From the NCBI RefSeq assembly GCF_013388255.1, contig NZ_CP058215.1, positions 806,001 through 870,000 on the forward strand: DNA of 64,000 nt, read 5' to 3'. Position numbers and translations under genes: made by a program. Shown one piece after another: positions 46,761 through 57,029 of this stretch; within the stretch, counting starts at the first letter, position 1, and each line of letters begins with the position of its first letter. This stretch comes from Methanolobus zinderi. Its GTDB lineage: Archaea > Halobacteriota > Methanosarcinia > Methanosarcinales > Methanosarcinaceae. The notes under the pieces are model-generated. The model did not search any database. It was not told where the DNA came from and saw nothing but the letters and a program-made list of their open reading frames with translations.

Positions 46761-47243
46761 TTATGATCCGCGTCTTAGCTCATCGATGATCGTATCCGCA
46801 AGCCTGCCACATTCCGTGCGTTTCTGTCCGTCTATATGGTTTATCTGAAGGACCAGTAACTCATTCTCAAGGATTGCGCGCACCAGGTAGATGTCGCCTC
46901 TGAAAGGGACTCTGTTATATTTGCCATCCAGGTAACTATAATTCAGAGATATCCTGAAATCGATGATTCCTTCATTTTCGATGGTCCCGATGATCTCATC
47001 AACATTTTCGTAGCTCAGAGGGGCGAAGTCTATACCGTTGGTCACGATCTCCACACGGATTTCCCTTTTGGCCTGTATCCTGTGCCCTCGCTGGGACACG
47101 GATTCGGTGACAAACATTCCGAATTTGCCATCCATATTCGCCATGACCTTTGTAAAAAAGGGTAGATCCGAGTGATAGCGGTACTTCTGCTCGAATTCTA
47201 CCTCTCTGTGAGGAAACCGGTGATATATTCGCTTTCGCATCAT
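46761..47243 (-). CDS. hypothetical archaeal protein upstream of DUF2240
   Basis: 160 residues, mixed alpha/beta, no membrane helix or signal. It begins MMRKRIYHRFPHREVEFEQKY; either Met may start. Sequences such as DGKFGMFVTESVSQRGHRIQAKREIRVEIVTN look like a beta-rich fold, and QINHIDGQKRTECGRLADTIIDEL ends it. I do not recognise the family. Stop and the next start are adjacent, so translation with the DUF2240 gene is coupled. Confidence 0.75.
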   Translation of the reverse strand: MMRKRIYHRFPHREVEFEQKYRYHSDLPFFTKVMANMDGKFGMFVTESVSQRGHRIQAKREIRVEIVTNGIDFAPLSYENVDEIIGTIENEGIIDFRISLNYSYLDGKYNRVPFRGDIYLVRAILENELLVLQINHIDGQKRTECGRLADTIIDELRRGS

Positions 47244-47314
47244 TTTAAACGATCATCTTCCGCCTTTGTAACTATATTGCTGACTATATGCTAAATATAT
47301 TACTACAGGTGTAA

Positions 47315-48886
47315 TCAGAGGCTGATCAGTTTTGCGTCAATAATTCCTTCTACTGATCTCATTTCTTTGAGTATTGGCTCGGAAACCTCTGAATCAACAT
47401 TTAATGCCATAATGGTTGTTTCGCCAACCTCAACTCTGCCAACCTGCATGCCTGATATGTTAATATTGTTCTTACCAAGCACAATGCAGCAAGGGCCTAT
47501 GACATTTGGTTTATTGATGTGCTTTGCAACAACGATAAACCCGGATGGGACTATATCTACATGCTCTCCATTGATACTGATAATCTTGCCTGCATCACCT
47601 ATTACAGCACCCATGATCGACTCGGATTCATTACCCTTTGTGATCTTAATTCCTATGGTGGAAGCATATTCCTCTGAGGTTTCGGATTTACTTTCAATAA
47701 CTTCGACTTTTCTGGATTTTGCAACCGAAGGTGCATTGACATAATTGACCCCTGATCCGAGAGCTACCTGGAGCATTCCTTTTAACGCTGCAACGGTCAT
47801 AGGTCTTGTATCCTTTTCCGCAATTTCTCCGTGGTAGCTGATCTCAATGCTCTCGTAATTCTTTCCCATTAACTGGGCGCAGGCACTGCTCATGGTCTCA
47901 GCAAGCTGGATATATGGGGCAAGCATGGTCATTATCTCCGGCTTTACAGATGGTATGTTGAGTGCGTTCTTTGCACTTCCTCCTCTGAGTACCGAGATGA
48001 CTTCGTCGGCAACGGAGACTGCAACATTTATCTGTGCTTCCTGTGTGGATGCACCAAGATGCGGAGTAGCTATGAGATTTTCACATTCAAGCAAGGGGCT
48101 ATCAAAGGGTGGCTCGTTTACGAACACATCTACTGCGGCACCTGCGATCTTACCGTTCTTGAGAGCTTCGGCCAGTGCTTCCTCATTGATTATGCCTCCA
48201 CGTGCACAATTAATGATCCTTGCATTGTCCTTCATCATGTCGAATTCTTCTTTATCGATGATGTTCCTTGTTTCCTTTGTAAGTGGTGTGTGGACTGTGA
48301 TAAAGTCGGCTTCCTTTGCGATCTCCTGCACACTCATGAGTTTGACACCAAGCTCTTTGGCCCTCTCCTCGGATATGAAAGGATCATATGCCAGAATATC
48401 CATTTCCAGTCCCTGTGCCCTCTTTGCCACCTCTGCGCCGATGCGTCCGAGTCCGATCACACCAAGGGTCTTACCATTGACCTCAACACCCATGAACTTC
48501 TTGCGTTCCCATTTTTTGGACTTCAATGATGAATTGGCCTGAGGGATATTCCTTGAAAGTGCAAGCATCATTGCGACGGTGTGCTCGGCGGCCGAGAGCA
48601 TATTACCCTCCGGAGCGTTAACAACAATAATTCCTTTCTCAGTAGCAGCTTCTACATCAATATTGTCGACTCCGACTCCTGCTCTCCCGATGATCTTCAT
48701 TTTGTCCGCAGCCTCGATTACCTTCCTTGTAACCTGTGTACCGCTGCGGATAACAAGAGCTTCGTAATCAGGTATCTTTTCCACCAGTTCTTCTTCTGAG
48801 AGACCGGTTAACACGTCAACTGTGAAATGCTCATTGAGCTTTGTCAATCCCTGCTCTGATAACGGATCGCTGACCAATACTTTCAT
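47315..48886 (-). CDS. serA: D-3-phosphoglycerate dehydrogenase
   Basis: First enzyme of serine synthesis, oxidising 3-phosphoglycerate with NAD. About 523 residues from ATG 48886, with GGAGAT upstream (a GTG five codons earlier lies in that site). NAD-binding [16 protein letters not shown], the catalytic [10 protein letters not shown] and [10 protein letters not shown] are clear. A middle intervening domain and a C-terminal ACT domain ([22 protein letters not shown]) suggest serine control. Length is that of the long form. Confidence 0.95.
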   Translation of the reverse strand: MKVLVSDPLSEQGLTKLNEHFTVDVLTGLSEEELVEKIPDYEALVIRSGTQVTRKVIEAADKMKIIGRAGVGVDNIDVEAATEKGIIVVNAPEGNMLSAAEHTVAMMLALSRNIPQANSSLKSKKWERKKFMGVEVNGKTLGVIGLGRIGAEVAKRAQGLEMDILAYDPFISEERAKELGVKLMSVQEIAKEADFITVHTPLTKETRNIIDKEEFDMMKDNARIINCARGGIINEEALAEALKNGKIAGAAVDVFVNEPPFDSPLLECENLIATPHLGASTQEAQINVAVSVADEVISVLRGGSAKNALNIPSVKPEIMTMLAPYIQLAETMSSACAQLMGKNYESIEISYHGEIAEKDTRPMTVAALKGMLQVALGSGVNYVNAPSVAKSRKVEVIESKSETSEEYASTIGIKITKGNESESIMGAVIGDAGKIISINGEHVDIVPSGFIVVAKHINKPNVIGPCCIVLGKNNINISGMQVGRVEVGETTIMALNVDSEVSEPILKEMRSVEGIIDAKLISL

Positions 48887-49234
48887 TATGTTTATCTCCA
48901 CAAGATCAATATAATTATTATGTATTTGATGATAATTATCTCTGCATTATGGTATGGAACTAAGTAACCATATGTATTATAATTGTCTGCAAGCTGCCCA
49001 TAAGCCTTACGTTTTTATCTCACGCTCATCGGCTTTGAGATAGCAACTTTAGATATCTCTAACTACTTAAAAAGTTAAGCATCAGATGACGTAGCAGACC
49101 TGTATGCACTACCTATCCGCGTGTAGGAACTTCATAATCGGAACATATATATGGTATATAGGTGGATTTTATATATTTAATATAAGAACAATGACAGCTT
49201 ATAGAAAGTCAGCATTGTTTTTCACAGGTGGTGC
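48887..49234. other. divergent intergenic region between serA and the histidine kinase
   Basis: About 350 bases. Near the plus-strand gene it has ATTTTATATATTTAATATAAG (about 49,168-49,188), a good TATA region, and AGGTGGTG before the kinase ATG. The serA side is AT-rich with a minus-strand TATA candidate. No ORF or clear RNA was seen. Confidence 0.45.
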
Positions 49235-50731
49235 ATGAATAAAAAACTCTCAGTTATTCTGGTCTCAGTGATTTTTGCCTTTCTTGTGCTGCTTTGCTTT
49301 GACTTTTTGAATAACCCTGTTATTGAAAATGGAAGTATTCTAAGCCGTTTCACAGAGCTATCTTCACGTGAGCTCTACCTTCCATCTTTTATCTTTCTGG
49401 TGTTCATGCTATCTGGTATTTCGGTTGCCGGCATGTCGGCAAAGTGTGATATTGCGCAGAAAAAAGTATCGAAAAAGGAAAAGGACCTGTTGATCCTGCA
49501 CTCAGCAACTTCCATATCCGCTAATTCTCTTGATGGTGACTCTTTTTTAGATGATGTGTTAAATGAAGTCCTTTCCTACCTGGGAGCAGACTACGGTTTT
49601 ATACATATGATCAGGCATGATGCAGGCAAAGCTGTTATGGTTGCGAATGCAGGTGCTCCTGCCAGGATTAAAAAACATGTGGATAATATCTCTCTTGACC
49701 ATCCGTTCGTATCTGCCATCCTTGAAAACGATAAGATATCCGGTGAGAGGGACGGATCTCTTGCCACCACGGTAGATCCGGGATTCCCCGAAGGCCAGAA
49801 TGGTGATTTTGTTGTTTTCCCGATGCTGGCGCGTAATAGAATAATCGGTTTTTTCACCTTATCCATTAAAGAGGGCTATTACCTGGATGAGGAGGATCTG
49901 TATGTCCTTGAGAGCGTGGGTAAACTTGCTGGAATAACTGTTGAGAACATAGAACTTCTGGAAAAGACGACCAGGTCCTATGAAGAACTCAGATCGCTGG
50001 ACCAGATGAAGGATGAGTTCGTATCCAATGTGACTCATGAGCTCAAGACCCCGCTGATATCCATCAAAGGATACAGTGAGATCATGTACGAAGGCATGCT
50101 GGGTGAACTTAACGAGAAGCAGAAGCATGGTCTCAAGGTAATTGTCTCGAATTCCGAACGCCTTTACACATTGATCGAATCTCTCCTGCACATGAATTCA
50201 TTTCAGTTCAAGAAAAAACATGTATTCTCTCCCCTCTGTTTGACCGACCTCATGGAAAATGCCATTGCCAGTCTCTCCTTCAAGATCGAGGATAAGAATA
50301 TCTCCATTGACAGGAAATTCGGAAAGAACATGCGTTTTGTTTACGGCAATACGGAGATACTTAAGCAGCTTTTTGTGTATATTCTGGATAACGCCATAAA
50401 GTTCTCCACCGATTCGGGGAAGGTTGAAATATCGCTGTCCGAGGAGAACGAGTGGATGCACATTGAGATCTCGGATTATGGTGTCGGCATACCTGAGAAC
50501 CATCTTTCACGCATATTCGAACGCTTTTACCAGGTTGACGGGTCCATGAGCCGCAGTTATGGTGGTAACGGTCTTGGCCTCTATCTTTCAAAGAACATTG
50601 TCGAGGTCCACGAAGGAAAGATATGGATCGAAAGTACCGAAGGAGTGGGTACCAATGTCCATATACTTTTACCTGTGTATGTGGAAAATGAGGAAATTGC
50701 AGAACCTGCTCTGGCAGATCAGCTTTCTTAA
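49235..50731 (+). CDS. membrane-bound sensor histidine kinase with GAF domain
   Basis: 498 residues. Two N-terminal membrane helices (about 5-25 and 50-66) bracket a short outside loop. A coiled region leads to a GAF-like domain (about 95-240; LGADYGFIHMI and NRIIGFFTLSI). HisKA has the phosphorylated His in NVTHELKTPLISIKGY, and HATPase has DNAIKFSTDSG, DYGVGIPE and GGNGLGLYLSK. No response regulator is next to it, so this is an orphan kinase. It stands alone on the plus strand. Confidence 0.9.
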   Translation: MNKKLSVILVSVIFAFLVLLCFDFLNNPVIENGSILSRFTELSSRELYLPSFIFLVFMLSGISVAGMSAKCDIAQKKVSKKEKDLLILHSATSISANSLDGDSFLDDVLNEVLSYLGADYGFIHMIRHDAGKAVMVANAGAPARIKKHVDNISLDHPFVSAILENDKISGERDGSLATTVDPGFPEGQNGDFVVFPMLARNRIIGFFTLSIKEGYYLDEEDLYVLESVGKLAGITVENIELLEKTTRSYEELRSLDQMKDEFVSNVTHELKTPLISIKGYSEIMYEGMLGELNEKQKHGLKVIVSNSERLYTLIESLLHMNSFQFKKKHVFSPLCLTDLMENAIASLSFKIEDKNISIDRKFGKNMRFVYGNTEILKQLFVYILDNAIKFSTDSGKVEISLSEENEWMHIEISDYGVGIPENHLSRIFERFYQVDGSMSRSYGGNGLGLYLSKNIVEVHEGKIWIESTEGVGTNVHILLPVYVENEEIAEPALADQLS

Positions 50732-50762
50732 GAGCAGATTCGCTCAGAAGCAATGTCAGTCC

Positions 50763-51473
50763 TTATTCGTCCCTGAATCTGAAATATACTCTCCTGTTGT
50801 TCTTTCCCTTATTCTCTGCCTTGAATATCTCGATATGAGGAATCTCTCCCGTGTTTGATACATGTGTTCCTCCACAGGCCTGCCTGTCAACGTCCTCTAT
50901 GCTTATCACCCTTATTTCTTCCAGTTCAGGAGGGAATGCGTCCTTGAGCTTAACCACCGAAGGGATGCTGAAAGCTTCTTCCCTTGTCAGAAGACTGATA
51001 TCCACCGGGATGTTCATATCTATTATCCTGTTGACCTTTGATTCATAGGCCTTGATCTGCTCCCTGTCAAAGTTCTCCAGATTGAAATCAACCCTTGTCT
51101 TATTTTCAGCAAGCTGGTTCCCGCTTATTTTAGCACCTGTCTCATCATGGATTATCGCACTGAGTATATGACATGCGGTATGGTATTTCATGAAAAGCTG
51201 CCTTCTGTCCCAGTCTATGATCCCTTTCACCCTGTCTCCTTCTTTGAGGCCGACTTTTGATACTTCATGACTGACTGTTCCGTCAAACTTGCCTACAAAA
51301 ACAACAGGGAACTCCTCGTCGTCACGCACGATCACTCCTGTGTCATGCGGCTGGCCTCCTGATTTCGGGTAAAAGGCGGTTCTGTCCAGCACCACGAATT
51401 TATCATCCTTCACGCTTTCAACCGTAGCTTCAAATTCTTTTAGGTAACAGTCCTTTAGGTATAGTTCTTCCAT
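50763..51473 (-). CDS. alaX: alanyl-tRNA editing protein AlaX
   Basis: Free-standing editing domain that removes serine or glycine mischarged to tRNA-Ala. 236 residues, the medium AlaX form, with an N-terminal OB-like part having FYPKSGGQPHDTG. The zinc site is HTACHILSAI and CGGTHVSNTGEI. It faces the histidine kinase gene (convergent, about 30 bases apart). Confidence 0.92.
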   Translation of the reverse strand: MEELYLKDCYLKEFEATVESVKDDKFVVLDRTAFYPKSGGQPHDTGVIVRDDEEFPVVFVGKFDGTVSHEVSKVGLKEGDRVKGIIDWDRRQLFMKYHTACHILSAIIHDETGAKISGNQLAENKTRVDFNLENFDREQIKAYESKVNRIIDMNIPVDISLLTREEAFSIPSVVKLKDAFPPELEEIRVISIEDVDRQACGGTHVSNTGEIPHIEIFKAENKGKNNRRVYFRFRDE

Positions 51474-51588
51474 ACCTTCCGGGTAGGGTTCACCTTAGAT
51501 ATATCTTTTACCTGGCATTCTGGCCAGAGCAGGATACCATCTTTGTACAAAAAAACCAAATAGTATTCATTTTTAATTTAAATCGACA

Positions 51589-52905
51589 ATGTCAGAAGAC
51601 AACTCCAGCAAGATCTCCATTTATCCGATCCTTTCCGTGAACTTTATCGGTACTCTGGGTTTGAGTCTTGTACTTCCGTTTCTGGTTTTCCTGGTGGAGA
51701 GGTTTGGTGGGAATGCACTTGTCTATGGTATACTGGCTTCCATGTACCCTGCTTTCCAGCTAGTTGGAGCTCCACTGCTGGGTAAGTGGTCTGATACCTA
51801 CGGCCGGAAGAAGATCCTGTTTTTAAGTCAGACAGGCACCCTACTCTCCTGGTTGATCTTCATGCTGGCTCTCTTTATCCCGGTCGTGGCACTCCGTGAT
51901 GTTGACTCGAACCTTCTCGGTGAGTTCGTAATAACAATTCCATTGATCTTACTGTTCATTGCAAGGGCCTTTGACGGCCTGACAGGTGGTAATGTTTCAG
52001 TCGCAAACGCATATGTTGCTGATATTACCGAGGAAAAGGATAGGAGTAAGAATTTCGGCCGTATGTCGGTGGCAATGAACCTTGGATTCATAGCAGGTCC
52101 GGCACTTGCCGGTCTTCTGAGTGTAACGGTCTACGGGGAAAAATTGCCGGTTCTGGCGGCCATCATAATATCACTGGTAGGAGTTCTGTTGATTGCCTTC
52201 TTTGTTCCGGAATCACGGAAGTGTGTGCAAAATCCTGATAGGGGCAAATCCAATGTAAAAAGGATTCTTGTAAATGAGCACAAGGATTGTGCAGGCTCTG
52301 ACAGAAAAGAGAGATCAGGTTTCAGGGATGCATTCGCTATCGAACATATACCTTATATGCTTCTGATCTATTTCCTCCTCTTCATTGCCTTTAATATGTT
52401 CTATGCGGCTTTTCCGGTATATGCCATAGACAGGCTTGAATGGGATGTTGCGGAAATGGGCTTTTTCTTTTCCCTGCTGAGCTTTCTGCTTGTGATCGTT
52501 GAAGGTCCGGTGTTAAGCAGAGCTTCAAAGAAGCTTTCAGACAGCAGGCTGGCGATCATAGGTAGTCTGATACTCGGGACGAATTTTGTTCTGCTTGCAT
52601 TCAGTGATGTTCTGCTTGCATACGCTGCTGCAGTTCTCTTTGCGATCGGCAACGGCTTCATGTGGCCTTCGATCCAGTCGATACTCTCAAAGCTTGCGGG
52701 AAGGACACATCAGGGTGTGGTACAGGGTGTATCTTCCAGTTTTACAAGTATTGCAAGTATCGTAGGCCTTGTGTTCGGCGGCTTCATATATGCCCAGGTC
52801 GGGATATGGACCTTTATTATTGCAGCGGTTATCGTCTATGCAGCTTTCCTGATGTCTTTCAGGCTGTTGTCATTTGAAACAACGGATTCGCTCGAATTAG
52901 ATTGA
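51589..52905 (+). CDS. MFS transporter (paralogue 1)
   Basis: 438 residues, 12 predicted helices of the major facilitator fold. The loop between helices 2 and 3 reads GKWSDTYGRKKILFLSQTG, and FDGLTGGNVSVANAYVADIT marks TM4-5, similar to tetracycline-type drug:proton antiporters. It has a hydrophilic middle loop (about 210-250) rich in Lys, Asp and Cys. A similar gene lies at 53,259-54,575 in the opposite direction with a DUF2892 gene between. Substrate unknown. Confidence 0.88.
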   Translation: MSEDNSSKISIYPILSVNFIGTLGLSLVLPFLVFLVERFGGNALVYGILASMYPAFQLVGAPLLGKWSDTYGRKKILFLSQTGTLLSWLIFMLALFIPVVALRDVDSNLLGEFVITIPLILLFIARAFDGLTGGNVSVANAYVADITEEKDRSKNFGRMSVAMNLGFIAGPALAGLLSVTVYGEKLPVLAAIIISLVGVLLIAFFVPESRKCVQNPDRGKSNVKRILVNEHKDCAGSDRKERSGFRDAFAIEHIPYMLLIYFLLFIAFNMFYAAFPVYAIDRLEWDVAEMGFFFSLLSFLLVIVEGPVLSRASKKLSDSRLAIIGSLILGTNFVLLAFSDVLLAYAAAVLFAIGNGFMWPSIQSILSKLAGRTHQGVVQGVSSSFTSIASIVGLVFGGFIYAQVGIWTFIIAAVIVYAAFLMSFRLLSFETTDSLELD

Positions 52906-52924
52906 TCTGCAGGTTTACAGTTAA

Positions 52925-53197
52925 TTATTCTTCATTTTCTGCTTCCTCTGTGATCTGGCATATACTTTCATTCTTTTCTGCAGTGTTGATTCCAAGCAGG
53001 TTATATGGTGTACAATGCCTTGTAAGGGAGGTGAAGACCCCTGCAAATCCTATTATTGCCAGCACCCATTTCAGCTTGCTGTCATTAAGTATACCTGCTG
53101 CCAGGGTTGTGAGAGCAAATGTTCCTAAAAAAGCTCTTATGAGCAGGTCAAGACCACCCACATTTTCGTTGGTAAACATACCTTTGAGATCGACCAT
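52925..53197 (-). CDS. DUF2892 family membrane protein
   Basis: 90 residues. The N-terminal NENVGGLDLLIRAFLGTFALTTLAAG and the second helix end CTPYNLLGINT match DUF2892 (YgaP-like transmembrane, inner membrane). Two helices are seen. The C-terminus is acidic (about 75-90). It lies between two paralogous MFS genes; its function is unknown. Confidence 0.82.
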   Translation of the reverse strand: MVDLKGMFTNENVGGLDLLIRAFLGTFALTTLAAGILNDSKLKWVLAIIGFAGVFTSLTRHCTPYNLLGINTAEKNESICQITEEAENEE

Positions 53198-53258
53198 ATA
53201 TATTCTCCTTTTATCTTTTCAGTAAAATGATATTTGTTTTTGTCCCAATAACGTTTTC

Positions 53259-54575
53259 TCATTCTTTCTGTTTCTCCAGCTTTATAAGTCTGAATGAGAG
53301 GAATACCACGGTAAAAATGATGACTGCTGCTATGAGGAAGGAGAAGGCTTTGATCTGGGTGTAAAGAATTCCTCCGGCAAGAAGTCCCAGTATGCTTGCA
53401 AAACTGCTGGAACTCATGGCAAAACCCTGGACAGACCCCTGGTATGTCTTTCCCGCAAACTTTGAAAGTACAGAAAGGATACTGGGCCACATAACTCCGT
53501 TACCGAATGCGAAGCAGATGGCTGCAAGGTAGATCAGATATATGTTACCGGGAATTATTAGAAGGAATTGTAATCCGAGTACGAAACCACCGACAACTAT
53601 CAGGACAGATTCCATGTATCTCTGTGTCAGTCTTTCGAGAATCGGTCCCTGTACGAATGCCATCATGGCACTGATGACCGAGAAGTAAATTCCCAGGGTA
53701 GCCGGGTTCCATTCAAGAAGATCCACGGCATATACGGGGAAGGCTGTATAGTATATGTTGAACCCCAGAAATATCAAAAAGTACAGCATAAGCATGAAAG
53801 GGATATATTCAAGCCTGAATACGTCCCGCAGTTTTATGTCCTTTCCATTTTCGACCTCAAAACATTCCTTTTGTTCTTGTCCGAGCACCTTTCGGATACT
53901 TTCTGTCTCAGGATACTCTTCCATGGTACATGCCGATGTTTCCGGGAGGAAGAAAATGATTATCAATGTACCGATCACCGAAATGACCAGTGCCGCGGAC
54001 ACTGGCAGGATCTCTCCATAGACTGTCGCACCAAGGACCCCGGCAAGTGCGGGTCCGACCACATAACCAAGGTTGGATGCAACGGACATCCTGCCAAAGT
54101 TCTTGTTTCTTTCTTCTTCTGATGTCAGGTCGGCAAGATATGCATTGGCAACCGACACGTTACCACCGGTCGCCCCGTCAAGTGCTCGTGCAAAGAACAT
54201 TGCAAGCAGTGGGAGGGTGATCGTAAAGATTCCCAATATGTCGGAATTGACATCTATCAGTTCGGTAACCGGTAAGAACAGGGCCGCAAGGAAGATTATC
54301 CATGCCACAAGTGTTCCGATCTGGCTTAAAAGCAATATCTTCTTCCTGCCATGGATGTCGGACCACCGTCCCAGTATGGGAGCTCCTATGAGCTGAAAGG
54401 CAGGATAGGTTGAGGCAAGTAGTCCGTAGATCAATGCATTGCCTCCGTATTCAGTTACAAGGAACACAAGGAAGGTAAGTATTATACCAAAGCCAAGGGT
54501 ACCAATGAACGTGACTGTGTATAGTGGAAAGAGTTCCTTCCCGTTTTTAGCCGGGATGCCGGGACTCTGTGCCAT
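53259..54575 (-). CDS. MFS transporter (paralogue 2)
   Basis: 438 residues, the same length as the first paralogue. Shared features include GNALIYGLLASTYPAFQLIGAPILGRWSD, RKKILLLSQIGTL, and DGATGGNVSVANAYLADL, in pieces. The central hydrophilic loop (about 205-250) again has Cys and many charged residues. The two genes point toward each other with DUF2892 between, which suggests an inverted duplication. Export of an unknown compound is inferred. Confidence 0.88.
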   Translation of the reverse strand: MAQSPGIPAKNGKELFPLYTVTFIGTLGFGIILTFLVFLVTEYGGNALIYGLLASTYPAFQLIGAPILGRWSDIHGRKKILLLSQIGTLVAWIIFLAALFLPVTELIDVNSDILGIFTITLPLLAMFFARALDGATGGNVSVANAYLADLTSEEERNKNFGRMSVASNLGYVVGPALAGVLGATVYGEILPVSAALVISVIGTLIIIFFLPETSACTMEEYPETESIRKVLGQEQKECFEVENGKDIKLRDVFRLEYIPFMLMLYFLIFLGFNIYYTAFPVYAVDLLEWNPATLGIYFSVISAMMAFVQGPILERLTQRYMESVLIVVGGFVLGLQFLLIIPGNIYLIYLAAICFAFGNGVMWPSILSVLSKFAGKTYQGSVQGFAMSSSSFASILGLLAGGILYTQIKAFSFLIAAVIIFTVVFLSFRLIKLEKQKE

Positions 54576-54788
54576 ATAAAATATGCTTGTGCTATCCTTT
54601 ATAAGAATATCTTCTTCCGAAGCTTTTTTTCATCCTTTAGTTCAGGAACAATACATGGATCATTACTTTTCAATGAGTCATTTTATATGGGATGCCCTAT
54701 TCTACAATTCTGCTAGGATACAAAAAGAGAAAAATAGTTGTGAGTACTTTAATTAATTGGCTTATTCCTAAATCAACGTGGTGTTTCA

Positions 54789-55322
54789 ATGTCGGACAAA
54801 AGAAAAAGACGAGGATTTTTTGATAAGTTCCCGGATGATGAGGATTTCAGAGATATAGAGGATATCATTGAACACATGATGGAAAAGTTCGGGCTGGATC
54901 TGGACGACATTTCTAAACAGCCTTTCGTCTATGGTTTTTCCGTATCTAAACGTCCAGGGGAAGAACCTGAGATCAGGGAGTTCGGCAACATGCCGGACTA
55001 CGAAGAAGATCTTAGCCCGGAGAACAGACATCAGGTCCGTATTGAACAAACACAGCCATTAATCGATATCTTTGAGATCGATGATATGGTGCATGTAGTA
55101 GCAGAACTGCCGGGCGTTGAGAAAAGTGATATCGAAGTGAATGCCAGTGAGTCCTCAATGGAACTGAAGGCTTCCAGTGGTGACATCGAATACTTTGAGC
55201 ATGTAGAGTTCCCTGTGACTGTTGACCCTGACACCGCACAGGCAAATTACAGGAACGGCGTCCTTGAGGTCATTCTGACAGCAAAGGACTTCGGTAAAAA
55301 GCGACTAATCCAAATAGACTGA
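54789..55322 (+). CDS. Hsp20/alpha-crystallin-family protein
   Basis: 177 residues. The C-terminal part (about 85-177) is an alpha-crystallin-like beta sandwich with PLIDIFEIDDMVHVVAELPGVEKSDIEV and YRNGVLEVILTA, read in pieces. The N-terminal region is very acidic and holds a predicted helix (DIIEHMMEKFGLDLDDI). Small heat-shock proteins hold unfolded proteins. The usual IXI tail motif is not clear. It stands alone, divergent from the MFS gene. Confidence 0.82.
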   Translation: MSDKRKRRGFFDKFPDDEDFRDIEDIIEHMMEKFGLDLDDISKQPFVYGFSVSKRPGEEPEIREFGNMPDYEEDLSPENRHQVRIEQTQPLIDIFEIDDMVHVVAELPGVEKSDIEVNASESSMELKASSGDIEYFEHVEFPVTVDPDTAQANYRNGVLEVILTAKDFGKKRLIQID

Positions 55323-55460
55323 CAGTACGGTCCTCATTCCTGCCTTTTTCCTTCTTTTTAAGACGCAGGTATGCTTCGTTTTATCATCCGTATATTATAT
55401 CTGCCCGGTAGATAAAAAGCTTATATTGATATTTGTTTTAGTCCGGTAATCCTTCAGTTC

Positions 55461-55479
55461 AAATTACCATAAGTAATTT
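55461..55479 (+). promoter_or_regulatory. inverted repeat and TATA region of the homocysteine operon
   Basis: AAATTAC and GTAATTT form a perfect 7-bp inverted repeat around CATAA, directly overlapping a TTTATAG element (55478-55484). The start of the operon is about 40 bases on. It could be an operator that covers the TATA box. Confidence 0.4.
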
Positions 55480-55525
55480 ATAGTAGTCTAAATTATTCCT
55501 TTCATGGTATCCGAGGTAATAGTGC

Positions 55526-57028
55526 ATGGTTAAAAAAACAATTCATGAGATCAATTCAAAGATAAAGGATGGCAGTGTCAACGTTGTCACAGCGGAGGAA
55601 ATGGTGGACATCGTTGCGGAACTTGGACCGGAGGATGCTGCCAGGGACGTAGATGTTGTGACCACAGGTACCTTTGGTGCCATGTGTTCATCCGGAGTAT
55701 GGTTCAATTTCGGCCATTCTGAGCCGCCGATCAAAATGCAGAAGGTGTGGATGAACGATGTTGAGGCCTACACGGGTGTGGCCGCCGTGGATGCGTTCCT
55801 GGGTGCTACACAGCTTTCGGACTCACTTGGCATGGAATATGGCGGAGCGCATGTGATGGAAGACCTCATAAGAGGTAAATCTGTGGATCTGCATGCGATC
55901 TCCCACGGGACTGACTGTTATCCGCGCAAGATACTTGATACTTCACTGGCCCTTGATGATATGAACCAGGCGATCATGGTCAATCCGAGGAATGCATATC
56001 AGAAGTATAATGCAGCGACCAATGGTACCAAGCAGACCATTCACACCTATATGGGCTCTTTGCTTCCCAAATACGGAAATGTGACCTATTCGGGTGCAGG
56101 TGTACTGTCCCCTCTTTCAAATGATCCTGAATACCGTACCATAGGAACAGGCAGTCGTATCTTCCTTGGTGGTACCCAGGGATACATCGTGGGACAGGGT
56201 ACGCAGCATGCATCCGCAGGCCAGTTCGGCACCCTTATGGTTCAGGGTGATATGAAGAAGATGAGTTCGGACTACATCAGAGCTGCGAATTTCACAGGTT
56301 ACGGTACATCATTGTATGTGGGAATGGGTATTCCGATCCCGGTACTCGACGAGAATGTAGCAAAAGCTACAGCAGTAACGGATGCGGACATCACTACTAA
56401 TATACTTGATTACAGTGTACCCAGCAGAGATCGTCCTGCACTGCGTCAGGTTACGTATGCGGAGCTGAAGTCAGGATCAATTGAGATCAACGGCACAGAG
56501 GCTGCAACATCGTCACTTTCCAGTTTCAAGAAAGCCAGGAAGATTGCAGCCGAGCTGAAGGACTGGATATCAAAGGGTGATTTCTTCGTATCCATGCCGG
56601 TGGAGAACCTGCCTGCCAATACTTCGGCAAAACCAATGAAAGAGACAGAAGGCGTTAGTTTTGTATCAGAGATCATGTCCACAAATGTGGTGACGATAGA
56701 GAAGGATGCAAGTGTCTACAAGGCTGCAAAGATCATCATGGATTCCGAATTCAATCATCTCCCTGTGGTGAGTAAGGATAGTTCACTTGTGGGAATTGTT
56801 ACTGCATGGGATATCTCAAAAGCGGTCTCCCAGGACAAGTTCGACCTTGTGGAAGATATGATGACAAGAAAGGTCATAACCGCAAAGACTGATGAGCGTG
56901 TGGATGTTGTGGCAAGGCGCCTTGATCTGAAAGGAGTGTCTGCGCTTCCGGTTCTGAACAAGGAGAATCACGTTATAGGTATTATCACAAGTGATGACAT
57001 CAGTAAACTGTATGCTAGGAGGCACTGA
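55526..57028 (+). CDS. homocysteine biosynthesis protein (HcyBio/DUF39) with CBS pair
   Basis: 500 residues. The DUF39/HcyBio domain (about 1-365) has GAMCSSGVWFNFGHSEPP and HGTDCYPRK, each with a conserved Cys. Two CBS domains follow (about 385-500; MSTNVVTIEKDASVYKAAKI and MTRKVITAKTDERVDVVAR), likely ligand sensing. In Methanosarcina the homologous pair is needed to make homocysteine from aspartate semialdehyde and sulfide. A GAGGTAA site precedes the ATG. It is followed by its partner one base later. Confidence 0.9.
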   Translation: MVKKTIHEINSKIKDGSVNVVTAEEMVDIVAELGPEDAARDVDVVTTGTFGAMCSSGVWFNFGHSEPPIKMQKVWMNDVEAYTGVAAVDAFLGATQLSDSLGMEYGGAHVMEDLIRGKSVDLHAISHGTDCYPRKILDTSLALDDMNQAIMVNPRNAYQKYNAATNGTKQTIHTYMGSLLPKYGNVTYSGAGVLSPLSNDPEYRTIGTGSRIFLGGTQGYIVGQGTQHASAGQFGTLMVQGDMKKMSSDYIRAANFTGYGTSLYVGMGIPIPVLDENVAKATAVTDADITTNILDYSVPSRDRPALRQVTYAELKSGSIEINGTEAATSSLSSFKKARKIAAELKDWISKGDFFVSMPVENLPANTSAKPMKETEGVSFVSEIMSTNVVTIEKDASVYKAAKIIMDSEFNHLPVVSKDSSLVGIVTAWDISKAVSQDKFDLVEDMMTRKVITAKTDERVDVVARRLDLKGVSALPVLNKENHVIGIITSDDISKLYARRH

Positions 57029-57029
57029 T

